DNA of 64,000 nucleotides from Nocardioides humilatus. GTDB lineage: Bacteria > Actinomycetota > Actinomycetes > Propionibacteriales > Nocardioidaceae. A model generated the notes under the pieces. The model was not told the DNA's origin, ran no database searches, and saw nothing but the letters and a program-made list of their open reading frames with translations. The stretch is taken from positions 62,001 to 126,000 of the forward strand of contig NZ_VUJV01000008.1 of the NCBI RefSeq assembly GCF_008373755.1, in the 5' to 3' direction. Below, piece by piece: positions 19,531 through 27,994 of the stretch; the stretch's first letter is position 1, and every line of letters begins with the position of its first letter. A program made the position numbers and the translations under genes.

Positions 19531-20682
19531 GTGTCCTCCAGCGATCCCGACGGTGCCCGACAGGTCAGGCGCTCACGCCCGCCCGGCACCTTCCGGATCG
19601 GCACCATCGCCGGCAGTGACGTGCTCGTTTCGTCGTCGTGGTTCCTCGTCGCCGCGCTGATCGCGGTCGTGATGGCGCCGCGCGTCGACCAGATCGAGCC
19701 CGGCCTGGGCGCGTGGAAGTACGTCGTCGGCGTGGTCTTCGCCATCGCGCTCTACGGCGCCGTGCTGCTCCACGAGGCGTCCCACGCCGTCGCCGCGCGT
19801 CGCTTCGGCTTCGAGGTGCACTCGATCACGCTGCACTTCCTCGGTGGCGTCACCGCGATCGAGGGAGAGGCACGCACCCCGCGTCAGGAGTTCTGGATCG
19901 CGGTCGTCGGCCCGGTGACGTCGCTCCTGGTCGGAGCGGCGGCGCTCGGACTGTGGTTCGTCACCCCTGAGGGACTCCTGCTGCTCGTCGTGGAGGGTCT
20001 TGCGGGGGCCAACCTCCTCATCGGGCTGCTCAACTTGGTGCCCGGTCTGCCGCTCGACGGCGGCCGGGTCCTCAAGGCCGCGGTGTGGAAGGTCACCGGT
20101 CGGGTCGAGACCGGCGTGGTCGCCGCGGGCTGGGGCGGCCGGGTGACCGCTGTCCTGGTGCTGCTCTGGCCAGCGATCCAGTCCTACCTCCTCGACGTCG
20201 ACATCTCCGGCATCGACCTGGTGCTGTCGTTCGTGATCGCGCTCTTCCTGTGGCAGGGCGCGACCCAGGCGATCACCTCGGCGCGGATCCGCGGCCGGGT
20301 GACGAAGGTCATCGCTCGCGACATCGCGCGCCGCACGTTGGCCGTCCCCGACGACCTCCCGCTGGCCGAGGCGCTCCGGCGGGCCCATGACGCCGACGCT
20401 GGGAGCATCATCACCGTGACCTCGGCCGGGGCACCGGTCGGCGTCGTCGACGAGGCCGCCGTACGAGCGATGCCCACCGACCGACGCCCTTGGGTGGCCG
20501 TTTCCGCCGTCACCCGCACCCTCGTCGAGGGCCTCCGCCTGCCGGTGGCCATCACGGGTTCGGAGCTGATCGACGCGATCCGTCGTACGCCGGCGAGCGA
20601 GTACCTGCTGGTCGAGCCGGACGGCTCGATCTACGGCGTCCTGGCCACCGCCGACGTGGAGCGCGCGGTCCGGGCTGGATAA
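19531..20682 (+). CDS. site-2 protease family (M50) zinc metalloprotease with CBS-like domain
   Basis: A 383-residue intramembrane protease. Seen: a short cytoplasmic N-terminus, a membrane helix, then GAVLLHEASHAVAARR with the HEXXH zinc motif inside the next helix (near residue 88), FLGGVTAIEGEARTPRQEF, and the third zinc ligand in NLVPGLPLDGGRVLKA (Asp). After six hydrophobic spans the last 140 residues form a soluble CBS-pair-like region (LAVPDDLPLAEALRRAHDA and SIYGVLATADVERAV). Family knowledge: such enzymes cut membrane-bound anti-sigma factors or signal peptides; CBS domains bind adenosine ligands. The substrate is unknown. It lies 9 bp upstream of trmI. Confidence 0.92.
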   Translation: MSSSDPDGARQVRRSRPPGTFRIGTIAGSDVLVSSSWFLVAALIAVVMAPRVDQIEPGLGAWKYVVGVVFAIALYGAVLLHEASHAVAARRFGFEVHSITLHFLGGVTAIEGEARTPRQEFWIAVVGPVTSLLVGAAALGLWFVTPEGLLLLVVEGLAGANLLIGLLNLVPGLPLDGGRVLKAAVWKVTGRVETGVVAAGWGGRVTAVLVLLWPAIQSYLLDVDISGIDLVLSFVIALFLWQGATQAITSARIRGRVTKVIARDIARRTLAVPDDLPLAEALRRAHDADAGSIITVTSAGAPVGVVDEAAVRAMPTDRRPWVAVSAVTRTLVEGLRLPVAITGSELIDAIRRTPASEYLLVEPDGSIYGVLATADVERAVRAG

Positions 20683-20685
20683 GGT
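20680..20685 (+). promoter_or_regulatory. -10 element TAAGGT of trmI, overlapping a stop codon
   Basis: The TAA stop of the M50 gene forms the first half of TAAGGT, 6 bases before the GTG at 20692. Same arrangement as at 4455. Confidence 0.5.
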
Positions 20686-20691
20686 CCGTCC

Positions 20692-21645
20692 GTGAGCGAA
20701 GCAGATCCCGGAGACGTCTCCGCCGACGCCTGGTCCGGCGTGCATCGCGGCCCCCTGCGGGTCGGCGAGTGGGTGCGCCTGGTCGACGGCAAGGGTCGCA
20801 AGCACAACTTCGCCCTCGAAGCGGGCAAGCGCTTCTTCTCCAACCGCGGCCACCTCGACCACGACGAGCTGATCGGTCGCGAGGAGGGCTTCACGGTCAC
20901 CTCCTCGGCTGGCGGCGAATACCTCGTCTTCCGCCCCCTGCTCTCCGAGTTCGTCGTCTCGATGCCACGCGGTGCCGCCGTCGTCTACCCCAAGGACGCT
21001 GCCCAGATCGTCGCGATGGCCGACATCTTCCCCGGCGCCCACGTCGTCGAGGCCGGCGTCGGCTCGGGCGCTCTGACCTGCTCGCTGCTGCGGGCGGTCG
21101 GCCCGCACGGCCGGGTGTCGTCCTACGAGCGTCGCGAGGAGTTCGCCGACGTCGCGCGCAAGAACGTCGGTCAGTTCTTCGGCGCAGGAGAAGACCCGCA
21201 TCCCGCCTGGCAGCTCACCCTGGGTGACCTCGCCGAGGAGCTGCCCCGGTCCGGTGAGCGCTGCGACCGCATCATCCTCGACATGCTGGCGCCCTGGGAG
21301 TGTCTCGACGCTGCCGCCGACGCCCTGCGCCCGGGCGGCATCGTGTGCGCCTACGTCGCCACGACGACCCAGATGTCCCGCTTCGTCGAGACCGTGCGGG
21401 TTCATGGTGGATTCACCGAGCCGTCCGCCTGGGAGTCCTTGGTGCGGGACTGGCACGTCGAGGGCCTCGCGGTGCGCCCCGGTCACAAGATGATCGGTCA
21501 CACCGCCTTCCTCGTGACCGCTCGCCGGATGGCATCGGGGGAGCGGGCACCCCGCAAGACCCGGCGCCCCGCCCCGGGCGCCTACGGTCCCGACTACACC
21601 GGGCCGCGCGCGGGTGACGCGCCCGAGGTGGACACCGAGGACTGA
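20692..21645 (+). CDS. trmI: tRNA (adenine-58-N1)-methyltransferase TrmI
   Basis: A 317-residue SAM-dependent enzyme that makes 1-methyladenosine at position 58 of the T-loop of tRNA. Seen: an N-terminal beta-rich domain (about 15-85) with RVGEWVRLVDGKGRKHNF, the linker MPRGAAVVYPKDAAQIV, SAM motif I HVVEAGVGSGALTCSLL near residue 115, the acidic motif SSYERREEF, and the catalytic segment DRIILDMLAPWE. The C-terminal 40 residues are basic and Pro-rich. Length and motif order match the bacterial and mycobacterial TrmI tetramer. It is flanked by the M50 gene and the amidotransferase. Confidence 0.94.
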   Translation: MSEADPGDVSADAWSGVHRGPLRVGEWVRLVDGKGRKHNFALEAGKRFFSNRGHLDHDELIGREEGFTVTSSAGGEYLVFRPLLSEFVVSMPRGAAVVYPKDAAQIVAMADIFPGAHVVEAGVGSGALTCSLLRAVGPHGRVSSYERREEFADVARKNVGQFFGAGEDPHPAWQLTLGDLAEELPRSGERCDRIILDMLAPWECLDAAADALRPGGIVCAYVATTTQMSRFVETVRVHGGFTEPSAWESLVRDWHVEGLAVRPGHKMIGHTAFLVTARRMASGERAPRKTRRPAPGAYGPDYTGPRAGDAPEVDTED

Positions 21646-21655
21646 CGGGACAGAC

Positions 21656-22426
21656 GTGAGCACGCCGGCCAAGCCCTTCCTGTTGCTGTCGATCCGCACC
21701 GAGGAGCGAGCCGCGCTCGACGAGCACGCCGCGTTCGCCCGGTTCCTCGGCGTCTCGGTCGACGCCCTGCCGCGCATCGAGCTCGGCACGTCGCCCCTGC
21801 CGCCCATCGACCTCGACGCATGGTCGGGGATCATCCTCGGCGGTGGGGCGTTCAACGCCTCCGACCCGCAGGACAAGAAGTCGGCGTCACAGGTCCAGGC
21901 CGAGGCCGACCTCGCCCGCCTGCTCGACGAGGTCGTCGCCCGAGACTTCCCGTTCCTCGGGGCTTGTTACGGCATCGGTGCGGTGGGGACCCACCAGGGC
22001 GCAGTCGTCGACCGGTCGCATCCCGAGCCGGTCGGCCCGGTCAGCGTGGAGCTCACCGACGCTGGCAGGGAGGACCCCCTCTTCGCAGGTCTGCCCACCG
22101 CCTTCGCGGCCTACGGCGGCCACAAGGAGTGCATCAGCATGCTCCCGTCCCATGCCGTCGCGCTGGCGACGTCCGCAGCGGCCCCGGTCCAGGCGTTCCG
22201 GATCGGGCAGCACGTCTACGCGACCCAGTTCCACCCCGAGCTCGACCTCGACGGGATCCTGACCCGGATCGCCGTCTACGCCCACTACGGCTACTTCGAT
22301 CCCTCCGAGCAGGAGGCGCTCGGGGCCGCCGCCGCTGCGGTCACCGTCAGTCACCCGATGCGGGTTCTCCACAACTTCGCCGCGCGCTACGGCGTACCGA
22401 CAAGCACCGCCGCAACGGAATCGTGA
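21656..22426 (+). CDS. class I glutamine amidotransferase (GMP-synthase-like)
   Basis: A 256-residue stand-alone glutaminase-type domain. Seen: the oxyanion strand GIILGGGAFNASDP, the nucleophile Cys104 in LGACYGIGAVGTHQG, and His193/Glu195 in ATQFHPELD completing the Cys-His-Glu triad. Such proteins hydrolyse glutamine (or gamma-glutamyl compounds) and are often annotated as GMP-synthase-like; no synthase domain is attached, so the real substrate is unclear. The GTG at 21656 is preferred because the longer frame would run into trmI; it lies 10 bp after the trmI stop. Confidence 0.85.
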   Translation: MSTPAKPFLLLSIRTEERAALDEHAAFARFLGVSVDALPRIELGTSPLPPIDLDAWSGIILGGGAFNASDPQDKKSASQVQAEADLARLLDEVVARDFPFLGACYGIGAVGTHQGAVVDRSHPEPVGPVSVELTDAGREDPLFAGLPTAFAAYGGHKECISMLPSHAVALATSAAAPVQAFRIGQHVYATQFHPELDLDGILTRIAVYAHYGYFDPSEQEALGAAAAAVTVSHPMRVLHNFAARYGVPTSTAATES

Positions 22427-22470
22427 CCGACGCTCCGACGTTCTGCCCTTCACCCTGTGGCCCTGACGAG

Positions 22471-22496
22471 TAGGGTCGGTGACGGAGACAGGAGGT
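22471..22496 (+). promoter_or_regulatory. promoter and ribosome-binding site of the proteasomal ATPase gene
   Basis: A -10 element TAGGGT (22471-22476), a possible -35 TTCACC (22449-22454, 16-bp spacing) and a near-perfect Shine-Dalgarno AGGAGGT (22490-22496), 6 bases before the ATG at 22503. This gene has a leader, in contrast to dop, pup and pafA. Confidence 0.5.
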
Positions 22497-22502
22497 GCGC
22501 CG

Positions 22503-24254
22503 ATGTCGAACATGGGAGCCGATGGGCGTCGTCACAGCCCCGAGGAGCTCGAGGAGCAGGTCCGCTATCTCGAGGCCGAGATCAACGAGCTGCGCCACCG
22601 ATTGACCGAGTCCCCAGGGGCGAGCTCACGTTCGCTCGAGCTCAGGCTCGCTGACGCCCAGCGGTCGCTGGCAGCCGTCACGGCTCAGAACGAGCGTCTC
22701 GCCGGCACGCTGCGCGAGGCTCGCGACCAGATCCTGAAGCTCAAGGAGGAGGTCGACCGGCTCGCGCAGCCTCCGGCCGGGTTCGGCACCTTCCTGCAGC
22801 GCAACGAGGACGACTCCGTCGATGTGCACACCGGCGGGCGCAAGCTTCGCGTGACCGTCAGCCCCAATGTCGACCTCGACTCGCTGCGGCGTGGCCAGGA
22901 GGTCATGCTCAACGAGGCGCTCAACGTCGTCGCGGCGTTCGACTACGAGACCGTGGGCGAGGTCGTGATGATGAAGGAGCTGCTCGCCGACGGTGAGCGC
23001 GTCCTCGTCATCGCCAATGCTGACGAGGAGCGGGTCGTGCGACTCGCGGAGCCGCTCCTGGGCGCGCCCATCCGCGCCGGCGACTCCCTCCTGCTCGACT
23101 CGCGCGCCGGCTACGTCTACGAACGGGTCCCGAAGTCGGAGGTCGAGGAGCTCGTCCTCGAAGAGGTCCCCGACATCACCTACGAGACCATCGGCGGCCT
23201 CGGCAACCAGATCGAGATGATCCAGGACGCCGTCGAGCTCCCTTACCTCTATCCCGAGCTCTTCGCCGAGCACGAGCTCAAGCCGCCGAAGGGGATCCTT
23301 CTCTACGGCCCGCCGGGATGCGGCAAGACGCTGATCGCGAAGGCGGTCGCCAACTCGCTGGCCAAGAAGGTCGCCGCGAAGACGGGTGCCGAGGGGAAGT
23401 CCTACTTCCTCAACATCAAGGGGCCCGAGCTCCTCAACAAGTACGTCGGCGAGACCGAGCGCCACATCCGCCTCGTCTTCCAGCGTGCCCGGGAGAAGGC
23501 CAGCGCCGGCACGCCGGTCATCGTCTTCTTCGACGAGATGGACTCCCTGTTCCGCACCCGAGGTTCGGGCGTCTCCTCCGACGTCGAGAACACGATCGTC
23601 CCGCAGTTGCTGAGCGAGATCGACGGCGTCGAGCTGCTCGAGAACGTGCTCGTCATCGGCGCCTCCAACCGCGAGGACATGATCGACCCCGCGATCCTGC
23701 GCCCCGGCCGTCTCGACGTGAAGATCAAGATCGAGCGTCCCGACGCCGAGTCGGCGCGCGACATCTTCTCGAAGTACCTGACGTCCAACCTCCCGCTGCA
23801 CGCCGAGGACCTCGCGGAGTTCGCGGGCGACCGTCAGGCCACTGTCGCGGGCATGATCCGGGCGGCCGTCGAGCGGATGTACTCCGAGACCGAGGAGAAC
23901 CGCTTCCTCGAGGTCACCTACGCCAACGGCGACAAGGAAGTCCTCTACTTCAAGGACTTCAACTCCGGCGCGATGATCCAAAACATCGTCGACCGGTCCA
24001 AGAAGATGGCCATCAAGGACTTCCTCGACCACGACCAGAAGGGCCTGCGGATCTCCCACCTCCTCCAGGCGTGCGTCGACGAGTTCAAGGAGAACGAGGA
24101 CCTCCCCAACACGACCAACCCCGACGACTGGGCCCGCATCTCCGGCAAGAAGGGCGAGCGGATCGTCTTCATCCGCACGCTCATCACCGGCAAGCAGGGC
24201 ACCGAGCCGGGCCGGTCGATCGACACGGTCTCCAACACGGGTCAGTACCTGTAG
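22503..24254 (+). CDS. arc: proteasome-associated AAA ATPase (Mpa/ARC)
   Basis: A 583-residue hexameric unfoldase that recognises pupylated proteins and feeds them to the 20S proteasome. Seen: an N-terminal coiled coil (about 13-88) that binds Pup, two OB-fold regions (about 90-235), Walker A GPPGCGKT at 269-276, Walker [12 protein letters not shown] near 340, Arg-finger and sensor segments ([17 protein letters not shown]), and a C-terminal GQYL tail, whose penultimate Tyr docks into the proteasome alpha ring. An in-frame GTG lies 24 bases upstream, but the Shine-Dalgarno sequence fixes the ATG. In other actinobacteria dop follows directly; here four minus-strand genes intervene. Confidence 0.97.
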   Translation: MSNMGADGRRHSPEELEEQVRYLEAEINELRHRLTESPGASSRSLELRLADAQRSLAAVTAQNERLAGTLREARDQILKLKEEVDRLAQPPAGFGTFLQRNEDDSVDVHTGGRKLRVTVSPNVDLDSLRRGQEVMLNEALNVVAAFDYETVGEVVMMKELLADGERVLVIANADEERVVRLAEPLLGAPIRAGDSLLLDSRAGYVYERVPKSEVEELVLEEVPDITYETIGGLGNQIEMIQDAVELPYLYPELFAEHELKPPKGILLYGPPGCGKTLIAKAVANSLAKKVAAKTGAEGKSYFLNIKGPELLNKYVGETERHIRLVFQRAREKASAGTPVIVFFDEMDSLFRTRGSGVSSDVENTIVPQLLSEIDGVELLENVLVIGASNREDMIDPAILRPGRLDVKIKIERPDAESARDIFSKYLTSNLPLHAEDLAEFAGDRQATVAGMIRAAVERMYSETEENRFLEVTYANGDKEVLYFKDFNSGAMIQNIVDRSKKMAIKDFLDHDQKGLRISHLLQACVDEFKENEDLPNTTNPDDWARISGKKGERIVFIRTLITGKQGTEPGRSIDTVSNTGQYL

Positions 24255-24255
24255 G

Positions 24256-26559
24256 TCAGTAGCTGTCGATCGTCACCTGCGGCTCGCCGTCGATCAGGTC
24301 GACGGTGACGTTGAGGTAGAAGGTCGTGTCCTCGGTCGCCTCGACCCAGTGCGGCTTGCCGTAGCCGTAGGACTCGTCGTATTCGTAGGTCGCCGTCGCT
24401 TCGCCGTCGACGTCAGAGGACAGGCCCGCCGGGAAGGTCCCGTAGAACCCATCCCACGAGACCGTCGGCAGCGTGTCAAGGGTCCAGGTCAGGTTGCGCT
24501 GCTCGTCGCCGTAGGGATAGATCTCCTGCGGGCAGTCGGCCGGGTCGGCTTCGGTGGCCGCCATGCAACCCTCGACCCACCTCGCGACCTCGTCATCGAC
24601 GAAGGTCTTGAGAGCGGCTGACGGCTCGGGGTCATCGATCTCGGCATAGACGCCCCACGACGACGCCGGCACCACGGTCTCCGCGTCCACGGGCTCGAGC
24701 CATTCGCTGCCACCGTAGGGGTTGACCACGTAGGAGCCCGGCAGCGCCCAGAAGTCGACGTCCTCGCCACCGACCACAGGGACAGACACGCCGTTGACCT
24801 CCACCGCAGTGGAGTCCTCGGGCACGGAGACCGTCAGCTCGCTGGCCAGACCACCTTCGTCGACCTTCCAGCCGTGGAAGAAGAGCCCGCGATTGCCGTC
24901 CTCAACGAGCGTCAACTCCACGTCGTCGCCGTCCTCGACGCCCTCGAGGTCCACGGTGACGGTCACGGTGTCGCCGAACTCCTCGACGTCGGTGATCTCG
25001 TAGCCCGTGATGCGATCGTCGGCCGCGCCATAGACCTGGTCGGTCAGCAGCGCCGACGATGCCTCGTCGTCATCGACGGGCGCCAGGTCGAGTGCGGCCC
25101 CAGCGTCGGCGTCCACGAGCGCGTCGAGATAGTCCTCGGCCTCGGCTTCTGGGGAGTACATGGTCGCCCCGACAACGCTCAACGCGATCCCACCTGCCAG
25201 CGCGAGGCCGGCGAGGACGCCGACGCCGATCAGCGCCTTGGTCGCGCGAGCCCGGTCAGGTGGAGACATCGGGATGCGCTGCGCGGGGATCAGGTCCGGC
25301 GACCAGAGCTGCGCCGGCCCGACGGCAAGCCGCTTCGCGATCATCGCTGGGACGACACGTGCAAGCGCTGGAGCGACGAAGCGCGACAAGACCTCGACCA
25401 GCGCTCCCCAGAATGCGAGCACCGCAATCAGCCAATAGGCGGTATGGACCGTGAAACCCCCACCGAGGTCGTAGAACCCGCCGGAAAGTCCCACCGTGGA
25501 CAGCAGGCAGACAACCAGCGCGGCACTGCCGTAGGCGATCGGCAGCGACGCCCAGGATGCCGGCATCGCGAGAAGCTCACGATCGTCTCCCCGCCTGAGG
25601 TGCCAGGCGATCGCCGACGCCAGGGTCAACACAACGGCAAGAAGGGGGAGGACGACACCCAGGAACCAGCCCAGGTCCCACGCAAACTGCTGCTCGCCGA
25701 GGGCGGTCACCGCACCGACATGGCCGAGCCCGAACGCCCAGAACGCGACGGTCGGCCCCCATACGACAGCGAACAGCGCCGCTTCTGGCCCGCTCTCGAT
25801 CAGCAGCCAGACCGCCGCGACCGGGACGACGACGGCGACGTAGGCCAGCACGTGCTGCGTCACCAGGTGCAGCGCCCGCCGGCCGTCCGGGGGCAGCCAA
25901 CGGGGCCACAGAGACCCTTGAGCAGCCACACGGCCGGCGACTGCTGAACCGAACGCGAGCGCGAACGCGCCCAGGAACAGTCCGACCGAGGCAGCGTGCA
26001 GTGAGGCACCGTCACTGCGCATTGCCAGCAGGCGCGTCGCGATCGCAACGGCGACGGCGGTCGCGGACGCTCCCGCCGCAGCGAGGATCACGCGCTCGGG
26101 CGTGCTGGCCGACGGAGTCGCCCGCTCCGCCCGCTGGGAGAGGATGAAGACGGCGGCCACGAAGACGGCCGTGACCAGAAGCGGCGGCGCGAAGAGCGAC
26201 ACGCTGAACGCCCCGGCGCCCAAGCGAAGCGACCCGCCCAGTGCCATCCCGGCGAGCTGGAACGGGATGCCGACCAACGTGCCGATCGCCTTGATGTCGA
26301 TGTCCTCGGCGGGGTCGGAGTCCCCACCGTCGGAATCGGCGGCGATCGCCGCCACGACCAGCAGCATGAGCCCCACCGATGCCGCCAGGGCGAAGGCGTA
26401 GGCCAGGAGAGGCTCGACGCACGCTCGGAGGGCGGCACGAGCCGTCGGAACGGTCGCGACCATTGTCCTCACCGGTCCGCCCGGTGGTGGGGGCGGAGGC
26501 GGGAGAACCGGCCACACTGGCGGTGGTCCCGCGCCGGGTTCCTGGTCAGACGGCTGCAT
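24256..26559 (-). CDS. unrecognised large multi-spanning membrane protein
   Basis: I do not recognise this 767-residue protein. Seen: a Pro-rich cytoplasmic N-terminus (about 1-30, with a run of seven prolines), then ten or eleven hydrophobic spans between about residues 50 and 468 (for example 50-73, 122-141, 189-210, 235-254, 297-318, 336-358, 371-392 and 441-468), then a 300-residue acidic, beta-rich soluble domain with no Cys motif apart from one C-x8-C-like pair (EGCMAATEADPADC). The tail contains SWDGFYGTFPAG and many Asp/Glu/Tyr. It lies between mpa and dop on the opposite strand. The start at ATG 26559 is uncertain: no Shine-Dalgarno or TANNNT element was found, and the frame is open further upstream through the deaminase gene. 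Confidence 0.7.
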   Translation of the reverse strand: MQPSDQEPGAGPPPVWPVLPPPPPPPGGPVRTMVATVPTARAALRACVEPLLAYAFALAASVGLMLLVVAAIAADSDGGDSDPAEDIDIKAIGTLVGIPFQLAGMALGGSLRLGAGAFSVSLFAPPLLVTAVFVAAVFILSQRAERATPSASTPERVILAAAGASATAVAVAIATRLLAMRSDGASLHAASVGLFLGAFALAFGSAVAGRVAAQGSLWPRWLPPDGRRALHLVTQHVLAYVAVVVPVAAVWLLIESGPEAALFAVVWGPTVAFWAFGLGHVGAVTALGEQQFAWDLGWFLGVVLPLLAVVLTLASAIAWHLRRGDDRELLAMPASWASLPIAYGSAALVVCLLSTVGLSGGFYDLGGGFTVHTAYWLIAVLAFWGALVEVLSRFVAPALARVVPAMIAKRLAVGPAQLWSPDLIPAQRIPMSPPDRARATKALIGVGVLAGLALAGGIALSVVGATMYSPEAEAEDYLDALVDADAGAALDLAPVDDDEASSALLTDQVYGAADDRITGYEITDVEEFGDTVTVTVDLEGVEDGDDVELTLVEDGNRGLFFHGWKVDEGGLASELTVSVPEDSTAVEVNGVSVPVVGGEDVDFWALPGSYVVNPYGGSEWLEPVDAETVVPASSWGVYAEIDDPEPSAALKTFVDDEVARWVEGCMAATEADPADCPQEIYPYGDEQRNLTWTLDTLPTVSWDGFYGTFPAGLSSDVDGEATATYEYDESYGYGKPHWVEATEDTTFYLNVTVDLIDGEPQVTIDSY

Positions 26560-26624
26560 GCCGAGAATGATGTCGCCAACGGCCGACACAATCTGTTGAT
26601 TCGCCGGACCGGTCCTCAGCGCCT

Positions 26625-27095
26625 CTACCGACGAGCCGCTTCCTCGTGGAGCGGCCGCATGAGGGCGTCGTACGGCGGCACCGGACCGGTCACGGTCGTG
26701 CCCGGGAGGACCACCGAGGCGCCCAGGGGAGCGACGGGAGAGTCGGGCAATCCCCACGACGAACGCCACTCGGTGAGCTGGGCCGACGACGCCGCGAAGA
26801 CGATGGGGCCGAGGCCCACCCAGCCGTGCGCCGCCGAGCACATCGGGCAGTGCTCGCCGGAGGTGTAGACGGTCGCTGCCGCCCGCTGCTCCACGCTGAG
26901 GTGTCGCCACGCCCACCGCGCGAGCTCGAGCTCGGGATGGGCGGTCGGGTCGGCGTTGGTCCGCTCGCGGTTGCGGGCCTCCGCCACGATGTTGCCGGCG
27001 GCGTCCACCAGCACCGACCCGAAGGGATCGTCGCCGGCGTCGAGGGCTTCGCGAGCCAGCGCGAGGCATCGCTGCAGGGCGTCGTCCGCGCTCAT
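26625..27095 (-). CDS. nucleoside deaminase (cytidine-deaminase superfamily)
   Basis: A 156-residue zinc-dependent deaminase. Seen: DPFGSVLVDAAGNIVAEARN, then AHPELEL supplying the His zinc ligand and catalytic Glu (HPE in place of the commoner HAE), and GEHCPMCSAAH supplying the two Cys ligands (CxxC). Family members deaminate guanine, cytosine or tRNA adenosine; the short length and C-terminus resemble free-base or nucleoside deaminases rather than TadA. The start is fixed by AGGAGGT 5 bases upstream; that site overlaps the stop codon of the DUF1206 gene, so the two genes form an operon. Confidence 0.88.
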   Translation of the reverse strand: MSADDALQRCLALAREALDAGDDPFGSVLVDAAGNIVAEARNRERTNADPTAHPELELARWAWRHLSVEQRAAATVYTSGEHCPMCSAAHGWVGLGPIVFAASSAQLTEWRSSWGLPDSPVAPLGASVVLPGTTVTGPVPPYDALMRPLHEEAARR

Positions 27096-27105
27096 GGGTG
27101 ACCTC

Positions 27106-27921
27106 CTAGGGCCGCCGGGTTCTCAGCACCACGGCTTTGGCTGTATTGAACACGCCGTAGCTGCCCAGCCCCACGGCGATGGCGAGCAGCAGAGCGGGGC
27201 CGGCGGGCGTGTCGCGCAGCTCGCGGAGCGCTTGGTCGAGACCTGCCGAGCGGCGGGCATCATGGGTGACCGCGGCCCAGACCAACAGTGCGCCGATCAT
27301 GCCGAACGCCACACCGCGCGCCACGTGGCCGGCGCGCGCTGTGACGGTCAAGAGGGTTCCGGTGGCGCCTGCGCCTGCGCCCCGCTCGAGGTCCTTCTTC
27401 CAGCGATCGCTCAGACCCTCGTGAGCGCTGTGAGCCCCGAACGCGAACACGAGCAACCCGGCGGCAGTCACGATGACCGGCCCGAAGGGCAGATCCATCA
27501 CGCGAGCGGTGTGGCCTTCCGTGCCGCCACTCGAGCAGTCCTCGCCAAGGATCAGCCGCACGGCGAGCCACGCGAGTACGGCGAAGACGGCCGCGCGGGC
27601 GACCGAACCCGCCCGCGCCACCCACCTCCGCGCCCCGTCGTCGGCCGTATGGCCGCCGATCGCCTCGCACACCTCCCACGCCGTGACGGCACCGAGCCCT
27701 GCTGCCGCCGCGACGAGGAGAGCCGTGCCGAAGGGCTGGTGGGCGAGCTCGTGCAGGGCGCCCTCTCCCGACACCTTCCCCGAGCTGCGCCCCAAGGCCA
27801 GCTGTACGGCGAGGATCCCCACCACGACGTACACGACGCCGTACATCGCGAAGCCCAGGCGCGCCATCCACGACAGCGCCGCGCTGTCCTGCGCGTCGCG
27901 TGCCTGCTCCTCCACCGTCAT
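27106..27921 (-). CDS. DUF1206 domain membrane protein
   Basis: A 271-residue integral membrane protein. Seen: three similar units of about 70 residues, each starting with an ARxGxxxxGxxY/A-like helix (LGFAMYGVVYVVVGILAV, RAGSVARAAVFAVLAWLAV, RAGHVARGVAFGMIGALLV) followed by a second helix and a Gly-rich turn, giving six membrane spans. This triplication is the hallmark of DUF1206, whose function is unknown. A Shine-Dalgarno GGAGGG lies about 7 bases before the ATG. It is followed directly by the deaminase gene. Confidence 0.9.
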   Translation of the reverse strand: MTVEEQARDAQDSAALSWMARLGFAMYGVVYVVVGILAVQLALGRSSGKVSGEGALHELAHQPFGTALLVAAAAGLGAVTAWEVCEAIGGHTADDGARRWVARAGSVARAAVFAVLAWLAVRLILGEDCSSGGTEGHTARVMDLPFGPVIVTAAGLLVFAFGAHSAHEGLSDRWKKDLERGAGAGATGTLLTVTARAGHVARGVAFGMIGALLVWAAVTHDARRSAGLDQALRELRDTPAGPALLLAIAVGLGSYGVFNTAKAVVLRTRRP

Positions 27922-27994
27922 CTGCTGCCCTCCGCTCCCGACCTCAATACCCCGTGAGCCCGCGTCGCAATCCGGTCAGGACGCGTCGCCACGA

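Noticed and set aside
26560-27069. 170-codon N-terminal extension of the large membrane protein
   Set aside because: It would overlap the whole deaminase gene, is Arg/Gly-rich without structure, and the Pro-rich segment after ATG 26559 is a more natural N-terminus.
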